Shown here in pieces: positions 1 to 6,721 of a stretch of 17,514 nucleotides of DNA. The stretch lies in NCBI GenBank assembly GCA_044220725.1, contig JBGAQN010000050.1, forward strand, positions 1 to 17,514, written 5' to 3'. The notes under the pieces are model-generated. The model was given only the letters and a program-made list of their open reading frames with translations. It searched no databases and had not been told where the DNA came from. Origin of the DNA: Phosphoribacter sp044220725. Its GTDB lineage: Bacteria > Actinomycetota > Actinomycetes > Actinomycetales > Dermatophilaceae. The position numbers and the translations under genes were made by a program. Numbering within the stretch: the stretch's first letter is position 1; the number at the start of each line of letters is the position of its first letter.

Positions 1-2124
1 GGGACCGGGAAGTCGCTGGCCTACTTGGTGCCAGCGGTGCAGCACGCCTTCGACACGGGCACGCCTGCCGTCGTGGCGACCGCGACCTTGGCGTTGCAGG
101 CCCAGATCATCGACCGCGACCTGCCCCGGCTGGCGACGGCCGTGGCGCCATTGTTCGGGCGGCGGCCGACTTTCGCGATGGTCAAGGGCCGACGCAATTA
201 CCTGTGTCTGCACAAACTCGAAGGCGGGTTCCCCGACGACGAGGCGCTGCTCGGCGTCGGCGAGGTCGACCGTGCGGCCGGTCGGCTCGGCCAAGAGGTC
301 ATCCGGCTGCGGACCTGGGCGGAGAGCACCGAATCCGGCGACCGTGACGAACTCGTCCCGGGGGTCTCCGACCGGGCTTGGCGACAGGTGTCGGTCGATG
401 CCCACGAGTGCCTCGGTGGGAAGTGTCCGCTGGTCACCGCCTGCTTCGTGGAGCGCTCCAGGGCGGCTGCGGCAGATGTCGATGTCATTGTGACCAACCA
501 TTCCTTCATGGCGATCGACTCGTTCGAGGGTCGCCAGATGCTGCCCGAGCACGACGTGCTCATCGTCGACGAGGCACACGAGCTCGTCGAGCGGGTCACC
601 TCCACGATCACCGACGAGCTCACCGCGGGGATGGTCAACGGCGCGGCCCGGCGGGCGGGCAAGCGTAGCGACCGCTCCGAGGAGGCGACCCAGGTCGCCG
701 ATCTGCTCGGCTCGGTCCTTGACGGTATGCCGGAGGGCCGGGTTCTCGCATTACCCGACGCGCTGGTGCTGGCCTTGACCCGGGTCCGAGACGTCGCGCG
801 GGCCATGCAGAGCGACCTCAAACCCGAGGCGGGAGCCGAGCCCGATGGTGCCCTTCAGGTCGCCCGGGCCGCCGTGGACGAGATGTTCGACAACGCCGCC
901 CGGATCCTGGAAGGGCGCGAGCTGGACGTCGTCTGGCTGTCCCACGAGCCGAGGCGTGGGGCGGTGCTGCGGGTCGCACCGATGAGTGTCGCGATGCTCG
1001 TGCGCGACAAGGTGTTGGCCGACCGGACGGTCATCATGACGTCGGCGACCTTGGAGTTGGGCGGGTCCTTTGACGCGGTCGCCGGGACGATGGGCTTGCG
1101 CGGTGAAGGCGCACCGACCTGGACCGGACTGGATGTCGGGTCGCCGTTTGACTATCCACGCCAGGCCATTGCCTATGTCGCTGCTCACCTGCCGCCGCCG
1201 GGACGAGACGGCACGGCCACCGAGGCGCTGGACGAGTTGGAGGCGCTGGTGCGGGCGGCCGGCGGGCGGACCCTCGGGCTCTTCTCGTCGATGCGCGCGG
1301 CTCAGGCGGCGACCGAGGAGTTGCGCGAGCGCTTCTCCACGGGTGGGGTGGGGATCGAGATCCTCTGCCAGGGAGAGGACCAGATCGCTACTCTCGTGCG
1401 GCAGTTCGCGCGAGAGGCGACGACGTGTCTGTTCGGGACGCTCAGTTTGTGGCAGGGGGTCGACGTGCCGGGCTCGTCGTGTCAGTTGGTGGTGATCGAC
1501 CGGATCCCCTTCCCGCGACCCGACGATCCGCTGGCCTCGGCGCGGACTCACGCGATCGCCAGGATGGGAGGCAACGGCTTCATGGCGGTGTCGGCGACGC
1601 ATGCAGCGCTGCGGCTGGCCCAAGGGGCGGGACGCCTCGTCCGCACCTCGGACGACCGGGGCGTCGTCGCCTTCCTCGACTCCCGGATGACCACGGCTCG
1701 GTATGCCGGATTCCTCCAGCGCTCGCTGCCCCCCTTCTGGCCGACGACCGATCGGGAGAAGGTGCTCGCAGCCCTGCGGCGGCTTGACGACGTGGCTCCG
1801 GAGCCCCATCCGGTCGCGGATCCGACCGCACGGGGGCTGGGAGGTGGGCCCGCGGCATACCCGATGGGGGAGTCGAGCGACGGGGAGGTGAGCGATCCGC
1901 GGCCGGTCGCCGGGCCGCCCCCGGTGGCGCCCTCGCCGCGAACCGCGGTCACGGCTGGCCATGCCTGGACGGGGGCTCAGGACGCCGAACTGCGGGACGC
2001 CGCGGAGGCGGGGATCGACCTGGCGGAGCTGGTCGAGCACTTCGAGCTGCCCGAGGATGTCATTGCGGCCCGGTTGACCCAGCTCGGGTTGGAGATCGGC
2101 GAGCCGACGTTCGGCTTCGACTAG
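1..2124 (+). CDS. DinG/XPD-family ATP-dependent DNA helicase, 5' end missing
   Basis: This is a superfamily-2 helicase of the DinG/XPD type, expected to unwind DNA 5'->3' with ATP in repair or in resolving structures. The frame is open at base 1, so the N-terminus is lost. The first visible codons are the Walker A motif GTGKS, and 707 residues remain. Counting from there, four cysteines at 69, 137, 142 and 148 fit the iron-sulfur cluster of this family. DEAH is at 190-193, MTSATLE (motif III) at 346-352, a GTLSLWQGVDVPG stretch gives motif V, and QGAGRLVR (motif VI) is at 541-548. After the helicase core comes a Pro/Gly-rich linker and a final ~45 residues (AWTGAQDAELRDAAEAG...LTQLGLEIG). These look like a small helix-turn-helix tail and are not part of the core fold. 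There is no exonuclease domain in the visible part. The family call is firm. Whether it is orthologous to E. coli DinG or YoaA cannot be decided here. Confidence 0.93.
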   Translation, partial: GTGKSLAYLVPAVQHAFDTGTPAVVATATLALQAQIIDRDLPRLATAVAPLFGRRPTFAMVKGRRNYLCLHKLEGGFPDDEALLGVGEVDRAAGRLGQEVIRLRTWAESTESGDRDELVPGVSDRAWRQVSVDAHECLGGKCPLVTACFVERSRAAAADVDVIVTNHSFMAIDSFEGRQMLPEHDVLIVDEAHELVERVTSTITDELTAGMVNGAARRAGKRSDRSEEATQVADLLGSVLDGMPEGRVLALPDALVLALTRVRDVARAMQSDLKPEAGAEPDGALQVARAAVDEMFDNAARILEGRELDVVWLSHEPRRGAVLRVAPMSVAMLVRDKVLADRTVIMTSATLELGGSFDAVAGTMGLRGEGAPTWTGLDVGSPFDYPRQAIAYVAAHLPPPGRDGTATEALDELEALVRAAGGRTLGLFSSMRAAQAATEELRERFSTGGVGIEILCQGEDQIATLVRQFAREATTCLFGTLSLWQGVDVPGSSCQLVVIDRIPFPRPDDPLASARTHAIARMGGNGFMAVSATHAALRLAQGAGRLVRTSDDRGVVAFLDSRMTTARYAGFLQRSLPPFWPTTDREKVLAALRRLDDVAPEPHPVADPTARGLGGGPAAYPMGESSDGEVSDPRPVAGPPPVAPSPRTAVTAGHAWTGAQDAELRDAAEAGIDLAELVEHFELPEDVIAARLTQLGLEIGEPTFGFD

Positions 2125-2469
2125 CGGGTGCCCCACAGTGTGCGATCGTGGGGACGATCACGCCCTCAACCGCACTCCGTGGCGCGCGCATTTCGCGGAC
2201 CCGGTGTGGAAGACCGGGCGTGACCGGCGCGCCGCCGAACGCTGGTGGTGTCGATCGTTCGTCACCCGCAAGTGCCGAACGCGGTTGACCGGCGGGGGGA
2301 CTGACTGGCAGGGTGGCCCTCAGCGGCGCATCCTGACGCCCAGCCGGTGCCGGCCCCAGCCAGCGCACATCACGGCGAAGGGGAGGGCATCCTCGGGTCG
2401 AACTCATCGTTGCGACGCCAGAGGCTGCGACGACGGGCTGGGGCCGTGGGCAGCCGGAAAGCGATGCCG
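2125..2469. other. 345-bp intergenic region without a recognised gene
   Basis: No convincing gene lies between the helicase stop and the DUF2087 gene. Open frames exist on both strands (2138-2473 plus, 2060-2407 minus), but their translations are low-complexity Arg/Gly/Pro-rich and match no family I know. Short inverted repeats follow the helicase stop: CCCCAC (2131-2136) can pair with GTGGGG, and GATCGT-gggg-ACGATC lies within about 2144-2160. They may form a weak terminator. I found no tRNA, RNase P RNA or riboswitch core. The region could hold a small RNA or the promoter of the next gene, but nothing shows that directly. Confidence 0.4.
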
Positions 2470-3051
2470 ATGACCACCGATGCCGACTTCAAGGCGCTCG
2501 TTCGGGCCCGGATGGCCCAGACCGGGCAGACCTACACAGCGGCCCGGGCCGACCTCCTTCTCGACCGAGAGTCTGCGGGCGGGGCACGCACCGTCTCCGA
2601 CAACGTGTCTTCCGCGGAGGCTACGGTGCCGGCCTCGCCCGGGACAGGTGCAACGGCTCCAGGGCCGCCGACGCCCGATGAGGTCTTCCGCGACAAGACC
2701 CTGCGGGCCTTCTTCGAGGGCGAGCGGCTGCGGTCGATCCCGGCCAAGCGCAAGGCCCGGGTCGTCGTGCTCCTGGAGCTGCTGCGCCGGTTCGAACCGG
2801 GTCGGACCTACGCCGAACCGGAGGTCAACGACCTGTTGCGGCGCAGCCACGACGACGTCGCGTCGCTGCGGCGTGAGCTCGTCGACTATCGCTACCTGGA
2901 GCGGGCGGACGGGCGCTACTGGGTGACCGACCAGGCTCCGGTGCGGGACGCCAACGAGTCGCAGGAGGTGCCGGCCGGCGAGGCCGACCTGTTGGCGGCG
3001 ATGCGGGCGCCCGCGCCGAGCCAGTCCGGCCGGCAGGCTCGCACGAACTGA
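2470..3051 (+). CDS. DUF2087 domain protein, probable transcription-regulator-like
   Basis: This 193-residue protein has two parts. Residues 5-31 (FKALVRARMAQTGQTYTAARADLL) are a short helical N-terminal motif seen in many actinobacterial proteins. Residues ~75-155 match the DUF2087 pattern: FFEGERLRSIPAKRKARVVV, then a FEPGRTYAEPEVNDLL stretch, DDVASLRRELVDY and GRYW. DUF2087 looks like a winged-helix-type fold and is often attached to DNA-binding domains. Its biochemical role is unknown. A Ser/Ala/Pro-rich linker joins the two parts. I chose ATG 2470 because GGAAAG at 2456-2461 lies 8 nt upstream, while ATG 2464 would have only 2 nt. The open frame extends to 2347, but that extension resembles nothing. 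The gene stands alone, 345 bp after the helicase, and converges with the aminotransferase gene. Confidence 0.8.
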   Translation: MTTDADFKALVRARMAQTGQTYTAARADLLLDRESAGGARTVSDNVSSAEATVPASPGTGATAPGPPTPDEVFRDKTLRAFFEGERLRSIPAKRKARVVVLLELLRRFEPGRTYAEPEVNDLLRRSHDDVASLRRELVDYRYLERADGRYWVTDQAPVRDANESQEVPAGEADLLAAMRAPAPSQSGRQARTN

Positions 3052-3064
3052 CCCGGTTCAACTC

Positions 3065-3077
3065 GCCGCACCGCGGC
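3065..3077. terminator. short GC hairpin between convergent genes
   Basis: GCCGC-ACC-GCGGC forms a 5-bp all-GC stem with a 3-nt loop in the 66-bp gap between the DUF2087 gene and the oppositely oriented aminotransferase. A second small CCGC/GCGG pair lies at 3099-3112. There is no T-run, so this is only a weak terminator candidate. Confidence 0.3.
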
Positions 3078-3117
3078 AGTGCGCCTCCGGGTGGCGGTCC
3101 GCCTGAACGCGGCAGCC

Positions 3118-4470
3118 TCAGCGCGGCAGCGTGGCCAGCGCCTCGGCGAAGACTTCATGGTGCCGGTGCACGTCGGCGACCGTCGTTGACGGCGCCATGA
3201 GCGCCATGTTGTGGAACGGCGTCAGCAGGATGCCGCGGTTGGCGAGGTAGAGGTGCAGGTAGTCCTCGAGCTCGCCGTCGGCCGATGCGGCCGCCTCGGT
3301 TCCGTTGCGCGGGTAGGGAGTTGCGAAGCGGTATTCGCCGCGCGCACCCAGCTGGTTGATCGCCCACGGCAGCTGGTGTTCGTCGATGAGCGACTGCACG
3401 CCGTCGACGAACACCGTTGCGGTGTCGATCATCCCCACGAACGCGGCATCGGTGAGGACGTGTTCGAGGGTCGCGCGCATGGCCGCCACCGACAGGGGAT
3501 TGCCGGCGAGGGTGCCTCCGACCCCGCCCATGTCGACCAGGTCCAGGTCGGTGCGGGACAACGCGCGCGCGGCCAGCTCCGCAGACAGCCCATAGGCGCC
3601 GGTCGGTATGCCGCCGCCGATCGCCTTCCCGATGACCACGACGTCCGGGCGGAGGTGATCCCGTTTAGTCATGCCGCCGGGTCCGGCCGAGAAGGTGTGG
3701 GTTTCGTCGATGATGAGCAGGGTGCCGTGGGCGCGGGTCACCTCACGGACCGCGTCGAGGTAGCCCGGGTCCGGCAGGACGATCCCGATGTTGGTCAACG
3801 CCGGCTCCATGAGAACGGCGGCGACGTCACCTTGGGCGAGTTGCTTCTCTAGGCCTTCGATGTCGTTGAACTCCGCCACCCGGCTGGTCATCGTCACGTC
3901 GACGGGTGAGCCGACGTTGCCGGGGCGGCTGGTCCCTTCGCCATCGTCGCCGACGACGATGAGCGACTCGTCGACCGACCCGTGGTAGCAATAGCTGTTG
4001 ACGAGGATCTTCGGTCGGCCGGTGATGGCGCGCACCAACCGGATCGCCCAGCGGTTGGCGTCGGTCGCGGTGAGCGAGAAGCTCCAGACGTCCATCCCGA
4101 ACCGGCGGGACAGCTCGGCCCCCACCCACTCCGCGTCCTCGGTGGGCAGCATCGTTGTCAGCCCGCCGAGCTCGTCGACCCGGCGCCGGATCGCGGCGAC
4201 CACCGGCGCGGGGGAGTGCCCCGCCATCGCACCCGTGTCGCCGAGCGCGAAGTCGACGTATTCGTGCCCGTCGATGTCCCAGACCCGGCTTCCTCGGCCG
4301 CGCTCGAAGTAGAGCGGGAAGCCGCCTGCCTTCTTGTTCATCCAGGTCATCGGCACCCGCCCGAACAAATGGTCTGCCCTCCCGTATGCCGCCGCGGAGC
4401 GCGGGTGGGCGGCAGCGAAACGGTCCTGCTCGGCGGACATGAGGGACGACAGGCGGGCGCGGTCGATCAT
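3118..4470 (-). CDS. class-III PLP-dependent aminotransferase (HemL-like, specificity unknown)
   Basis: This 450-residue protein has the fold-type I, class-III aminotransferase pattern, in which a pyridoxal-phosphate enzyme transfers an amino group. The PLP-binding lysine is K282 in VVIGKAIGGG, preceded by IIDETHTF with the cofactor-contacting D255. VWDIDGHEYVDFALGDTGAMAGHSP (residues 63-87) is the N-terminal signature. The sequence most resembles the glutamate-1-semialdehyde aminomutase branch. However, the usual NSGTEA-type phosphate-binding segment reads SLTATDANRWAIRLVRAIT (132-150), which marks a separate aspartate-aminotransferase-family-like group. I therefore do not call it hemL, and no other haem gene is near. 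The substrate cannot be read from the sequence. No strong ribosome-binding site precedes ATG 4470. The gene is divergent from holA with only ~50 bp between starts. Its 3' end converges with the DUF2087 gene. Confidence 0.88.
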   Translation of the reverse strand: MIDRARLSSLMSAEQDRFAAAHPRSAAAYGRADHLFGRVPMTWMNKKAGGFPLYFERGRGSRVWDIDGHEYVDFALGDTGAMAGHSPAPVVAAIRRRVDELGGLTTMLPTEDAEWVGAELSRRFGMDVWSFSLTATDANRWAIRLVRAITGRPKILVNSYCYHGSVDESLIVVGDDGEGTSRPGNVGSPVDVTMTSRVAEFNDIEGLEKQLAQGDVAAVLMEPALTNIGIVLPDPGYLDAVREVTRAHGTLLIIDETHTFSAGPGGMTKRDHLRPDVVVIGKAIGGGIPTGAYGLSAELAARALSRTDLDLVDMGGVGGTLAGNPLSVAAMRATLEHVLTDAAFVGMIDTATVFVDGVQSLIDEHQLPWAINQLGARGEYRFATPYPRNGTEAAASADGELEDYLHLYLANRGILLTPFHNMALMAPSTTVADVHRHHEVFAEALATLPR

Positions 4471-4507
4471 GGGAGCACATCATGCCTGAGGTGTCGGTGG
4501 GGCGTGG

Positions 4508-4520
4508 CAGGCTAGCGCCC
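4508..4520 (+). promoter_or_regulatory. probable leaderless promoter of holA (-10 box plus 7 nt)
   Basis: CAGGCT at 4508-4513 is followed by exactly 7 nt and then GTG 4521. The same geometry precedes the starts at 6618, 10721 and 14849, which supports transcription starting at or next to the start codon. No convincing -35 box is visible. Confidence 0.5.
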
Positions 4521-5477
4521 GTGAGCGTGCCGCCGTTCGTCCTCATCACCGGCCCGGAGGGGTTGTTGGCCGAGCGCGCCCTCGCTTCGGTGTTGGCCGA
4601 GCTGAGGCACACCGATCCTGACATCGAGACGATCAGGGTGGCGGCGACGGCATACGAGAGCGGCCTCCTAGCCCACCACGCGAGTCCGTCGCTCTTCGGC
4701 GGGGCGAAGGCGGTCGTCGTCGAGGACGTCGACGACGCGGGGGAGGAGTTGCAGGCCGACGTGCTCACCCTCGTGGCGGCGCCGGCGCCCGATCTGACGC
4801 TGATCGTGCTGCACAAGTCCGGCCAGCGCGGCAAGAAGGTGCTCGACGCGCTCAAGGCCGCCCGCGCCCACGTCATCGACTGCCCGCCGATCAAGAGCGA
4901 CCGCGACAAGGCCGACTTCGTCAGTCACGAGTTCCGCAGGCAAGGCCGGAAGGTGACCGCGGGGGCGGTTCAGGCGTTGGTGGAGGCGATCGGCAAGGAC
5001 GTGCGCGAGCTCGCCTCAGCGTGCAGCCAACTCGTCGCCGACACCGAAGGGGTGGTCGACGAACGGGTCGTCGAGACCTATCACGGGGGGAAGGTCGAGG
5101 CGAGCGGCTTCCGGGTCGCCGACGCCGCCTTGGCCGGGCAGACCGGGGAGGCGCTGCGGCTGCTGCGGCACGCCATCGCCAGCGGCGTCGACCCCGTGCC
5201 GATCGTGGCCGTGCTCGCCTCGCAGTCGCGGACCCTCGTCAAAGTCGGTGCCGCCGGACGGGGGTCCTCGGCCACGGTGGCCAAGACCTTGAGCATGGCG
5301 CCGTGGCAGGTCGACAAGGACCGTCGCTCGATCTCAGGCTGGGACGGTCCGGGCCTCGGCGCGGCGATCCAGGCCGTTGCCGCCGCGGACGTCGAGGTCA
5401 AGGGCGGCGGCCGCGACCCCGTGTATGCCGTCGAGCGCGCCATCCTCGCGATCTCGGCCGCTCGACGATCCGGCTGA
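4521..5477 (+). CDS. holA: DNA polymerase III subunit delta
   Basis: HolA is the clamp-loader delta subunit that opens the sliding clamp during replication. The 318-residue protein has the family hallmarks. FVLITGPEGLLAERAL lies at the N-terminus, SLFGGAKAVVVEDVDDAG is in the first domain, and DLTLIVLHKSGQRGKKVLDAL is the next strand-helix pair. The collar-domain ending DPVYAVERAILAISAARR matches actinobacterial HolA, as does the position immediately before rpsT. Two starts compete. GTG 4521 sits 7 nt after a -10-like CAGGCT (leaderless) and places the conserved segment at residue 6. ATG 4482 has GGGAG at 4471-4475 and would add 13 residues. I prefer 4521. Upstream, where comEC is common in actinobacteria, there is a divergent aminotransferase instead. 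A 16-bp tandem repeat begins at the stop codon. Confidence 0.92.
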   Translation: MSVPPFVLITGPEGLLAERALASVLAELRHTDPDIETIRVAATAYESGLLAHHASPSLFGGAKAVVVEDVDDAGEELQADVLTLVAAPAPDLTLIVLHKSGQRGKKVLDALKAARAHVIDCPPIKSDRDKADFVSHEFRRQGRKVTAGAVQALVEAIGKDVRELASACSQLVADTEGVVDERVVETYHGGKVEASGFRVADAALAGQTGEALRLLRHAIASGVDPVPIVAVLASQSRTLVKVGAAGRGSSATVAKTLSMAPWQVDKDRRSISGWDGPGLGAAIQAVAAADVEVKGGGRDPVYAVERAILAISAARRSG

Positions 5478-5519
5478 CCCAGGGTCTGGCTGACTCAGGG
5501 TCTGGCTGACTCAGGGCCC
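5472..5519. repeat. 16-bp tandem repeat, three copies, at the holA stop
   Basis: Units GGCTGACCCAGGGTCT (5472-5487), GGCTGACTCAGGGTCT (5488-5503) and GGCTGACTCAGGGCCC (5504-5519) are nearly identical. The first contains the holA TGA stop codon. The repeated unit carries its own TGA, so copy-number changes would leave HolA unaltered. A slippage product is the simplest reading. Confidence 0.8.
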
Positions 5520-5596
5520 CGGGCACCGTTGCTCCTGGACAAGCGCGGGGCGACGCGGATCGACCCGCGGATTGGGAGTGGCACGCCTGGCGCTGC

Positions 5597-5602
5597 TAGA
5601 TT
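5597..5602 (+). promoter_or_regulatory. candidate -10 box of the rpsT promoter
   Basis: TAGATT matches the actinobacterial TANNNT -10 consensus. A TTGGGA at 5572-5577 could be the -35, although the 19-nt spacer is long. Transcription from here would give a leader of about 140 nt before the rpsT GTG. Confidence 0.45.
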
Positions 5603-5611
5603 GACCCCTTG

Positions 5612-5637
5612 CGTGCGCGCCTGGTCGTGCGCGCACG
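5612..5637 (+). promoter_or_regulatory. GC hairpin in the rpsT leader
   Basis: CGTGCGCGC (5612-5620) and GCGCGCACG (5629-5637) are perfect complements around an 8-nt loop. The hairpin would lie right at the 5' end of the predicted rpsT transcript. It may stabilise the mRNA or act in autoregulation by S20, as is known for rpsT in E. coli. That role is inferred only from position. Confidence 0.4.
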
Positions 5638-5745
5638 ACTGCATCACCCAGCGCGTCTCATCCACGGGTGCCCCACGCCCGGTCCCGAGCCGCGTCTGCC
5701 GCCCTCTAACGGCATACCCGCACCGACCGAAAGAACCGATCACCA

Positions 5746-6006
5746 GTGGCAAACATCAAGTCTCAGCTCAAGCGCATCAAGACCAACGAGAAGCGCACCG
5801 AGCGCAACAAGGCGGTCAAGAGCGAGCTGCGCACGTGGATCCGCAAGTTCCGCGACGCGGCGGGGTCCGGCGACGCAGAGGCGGCCCAGGCCGCTCTGCA
5901 GGCCGCCAGCCGCAAGCTCGACAAGGCCGCCTCCAAGGGCGTCATCCACGCCAACCAGGCCGCCAACAAGAAGTCCGCGATGGCCCGCAAGGCCGCGAGC
6001 CTCTGA
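5746..6006 (+). CDS. rpsT: 30S ribosomal protein S20
   Basis: S20 binds the 5' domain of 16S rRNA early in small-subunit assembly. The 86 residues are the expected length. They begin MANIKSQLKRIKTNEKRTERN and continue through KAVKSELRTWIRKF to KGVIHANQAANKKSAMARKAA, the highly basic helical pattern of the family. The start is GTG 5746, with only a weak purine-rich stretch (AAAGAA near 5730) upstream. The gene is transcribed in the same direction as holA but has its own promoter candidate and a ~140-nt leader. Its stop lies 9 bp before a very long hairpin. The usual actinobacterial order holA-rpsT-lepA is kept, except that about 4.9 kb of other genes separates rpsT from lepA here. Confidence 0.97.
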   Translation: MANIKSQLKRIKTNEKRTERNKAVKSELRTWIRKFRDAAGSGDAEAAQAALQAASRKLDKAASKGVIHANQAANKKSAMARKAASL

Positions 6007-6015
6007 GGCGAGCAC

Positions 6016-6072
6016 CCGGCATACGTGAAGGGTCGGCTCCCGCTGCGGGAGCCGACTCTTCACGTATGCCGG
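6016..6072. terminator. 57-bp near-perfect palindrome, bidirectional terminator of rpsT and the PemK-like gene
   Basis: The left arm 6016-6043 and right arm 6045-6072 are complementary at 27 of 28 positions. The single exception is a G opposite T, a wobble pair in RNA. The stem runs from the outer CCGGCATACGTGAAG to the inner GTCGGCTCCCGC. It begins 9 bp after the rpsT stop and faces the 3' end of the convergent PemK-like gene at 6133, so it can serve both strands. There is no U-tract, as is common in high-GC terminators. Each arm carries one copy of the dispersed octamer GTATGCCG, giving an inverted pair. Confidence 0.88.
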
Positions 6073-6132
6073 CGAATCAGTCCGCGCCTCGACTGAGCGA
6101 TGTCGGGCCAGCGACAACAAGCTGCCGGCCGC

Positions 6133-6618
6133 TCATCGACCGTGGGCGGCGCGAATGGCGGCTGCGACCTGATCGAACACGGGCTGGCTCAGCACCGCAC
6201 CCTCACGTCGGATCCCCGTCGGATCGACTCGGACAATCCGGTCCACGCGGGCCTCGCTGGGCCGACCGCGGCTGTCCCAAGCGCCGGACCCGACATCGCA
6301 CCAGAGCCGCCCGGCCTGGCGCTCCTGCTCCATGTCGCGGTCGTGGTCCTTGGACGTGAGCGGGACTCCGAGCAGCCACGGGCCGTCGCGGCCCACCAAG
6401 AGCACCGGTCGGTCCTTGCCGCGGCTGCGGTCCTCCTCGTAAGGCACCCACGTCCACACCACTTCGCCCGGGTCGGGCCGTCCGTCGGGGTGCGGGGTAT
6501 AGCCGAGATCGGGCGTGCCGAGGAAATCGCCGGGATAGCCCGGCCGGCCGGCCGAGGCAGTGGTTCGGCGAGTCGTCGCTCGGGTCCACCACCGCACCAT
6601 CCTTCGAACCATCTGCAT
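6133..6618 (-). CDS. PemK/MazF-like family protein without a visible antitoxin
   Basis: The 161-residue product has a basic N-terminus, then GYPGDFLG and a PHPDGRPDPGEVVWTWVPYEED segment (43-63), GKDRPVLLVGRDGPWLLGVPLTSKDH (68-92) and a C-terminal helix. The PGEVVWTWVPYEED...KDRPVLLVG order is the MazF/PemK core, in which the fold binds and cuts mRNA. This branch is longer than MazF (~110 residues) and is common in actinobacteria, usually unpaired. No antitoxin-sized gene adjoins it: the plus-strand neighbours are rpsT and a sugar isomerase. I therefore call the fold and not a functioning toxin. The start at 6618 sits exactly 7 nt after a TAGCGT -10 box, and the frame further upstream (to 6933) overlaps the neighbouring gene and is spurious. 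ATG 6612 is an alternative. Confidence 0.8.
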   Translation of the reverse strand: MQMVRRMVRWWTRATTRRTTASAGRPGYPGDFLGTPDLGYTPHPDGRPDPGEVVWTWVPYEEDRSRGKDRPVLLVGRDGPWLLGVPLTSKDHDRDMEQERQAGRLWCDVGSGAWDSRGRPSEARVDRIVRVDPTGIRREGAVLSQPVFDQVAAAIRAAHGR

Positions 6619-6625
6619 GGGCCAG

Positions 6626-6631
6626 ACGCTA
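6626..6631 (-). promoter_or_regulatory. leaderless -10 box of the PemK-like gene
   Basis: On the minus strand TAGCGT is followed by 7 nt and the ATG at 6618. TTGCCA lies further upstream but at a spacing (13 nt) too short for a good -35. Confidence 0.5.
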
Positions 6632-6677
6632 CCGCCGGAACAAGTGGCAACCGCTGGGGTCCCTGGGCCCTGGCTCC

Positions 6678-6683
6678 TAGGGT
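6678..6683 (+). promoter_or_regulatory. candidate -10 box of the sugar-isomerase operon
   Basis: TAGGGT lies in the 103-bp gap between the divergent PemK-like gene and the isomerase gene. It would give a ~30-nt leader carrying the GGAGG ribosome-binding site at 6708-6712. The -35 (TGGGGT at 6655-6660) is weak. Confidence 0.35.
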
Positions 6684-6721
6684 CGAAGGGATCCCACTCC
6701 CATCCACGGAGGTGGCCCCCC

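Noticed and set aside
751..2136. 461-codon open frame antisense to the helicase gene
   Set aside because: It lies in a GC-rich shadow frame of a gene with all helicase motifs intact. The translation is Arg/Gly/Pro-rich and matches no family.
2138..2473. 111-codon open frame in the gap after the helicase
   Set aside because: Translation is low-complexity, there is no ribosome-binding site and no similarity that I recognise.
3118..4470. Calling the aminotransferase hemL
   Set aside because: The conserved segment around residues 132-150 departs from glutamate-1-semialdehyde aminomutase and no haem-biosynthesis gene is nearby.
5529..6359. 276-codon plus-strand frame covering rpsT in another frame
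   Set aside because: It runs through rpsT and the long terminator hairpin. The S20 frame is unmistakable.
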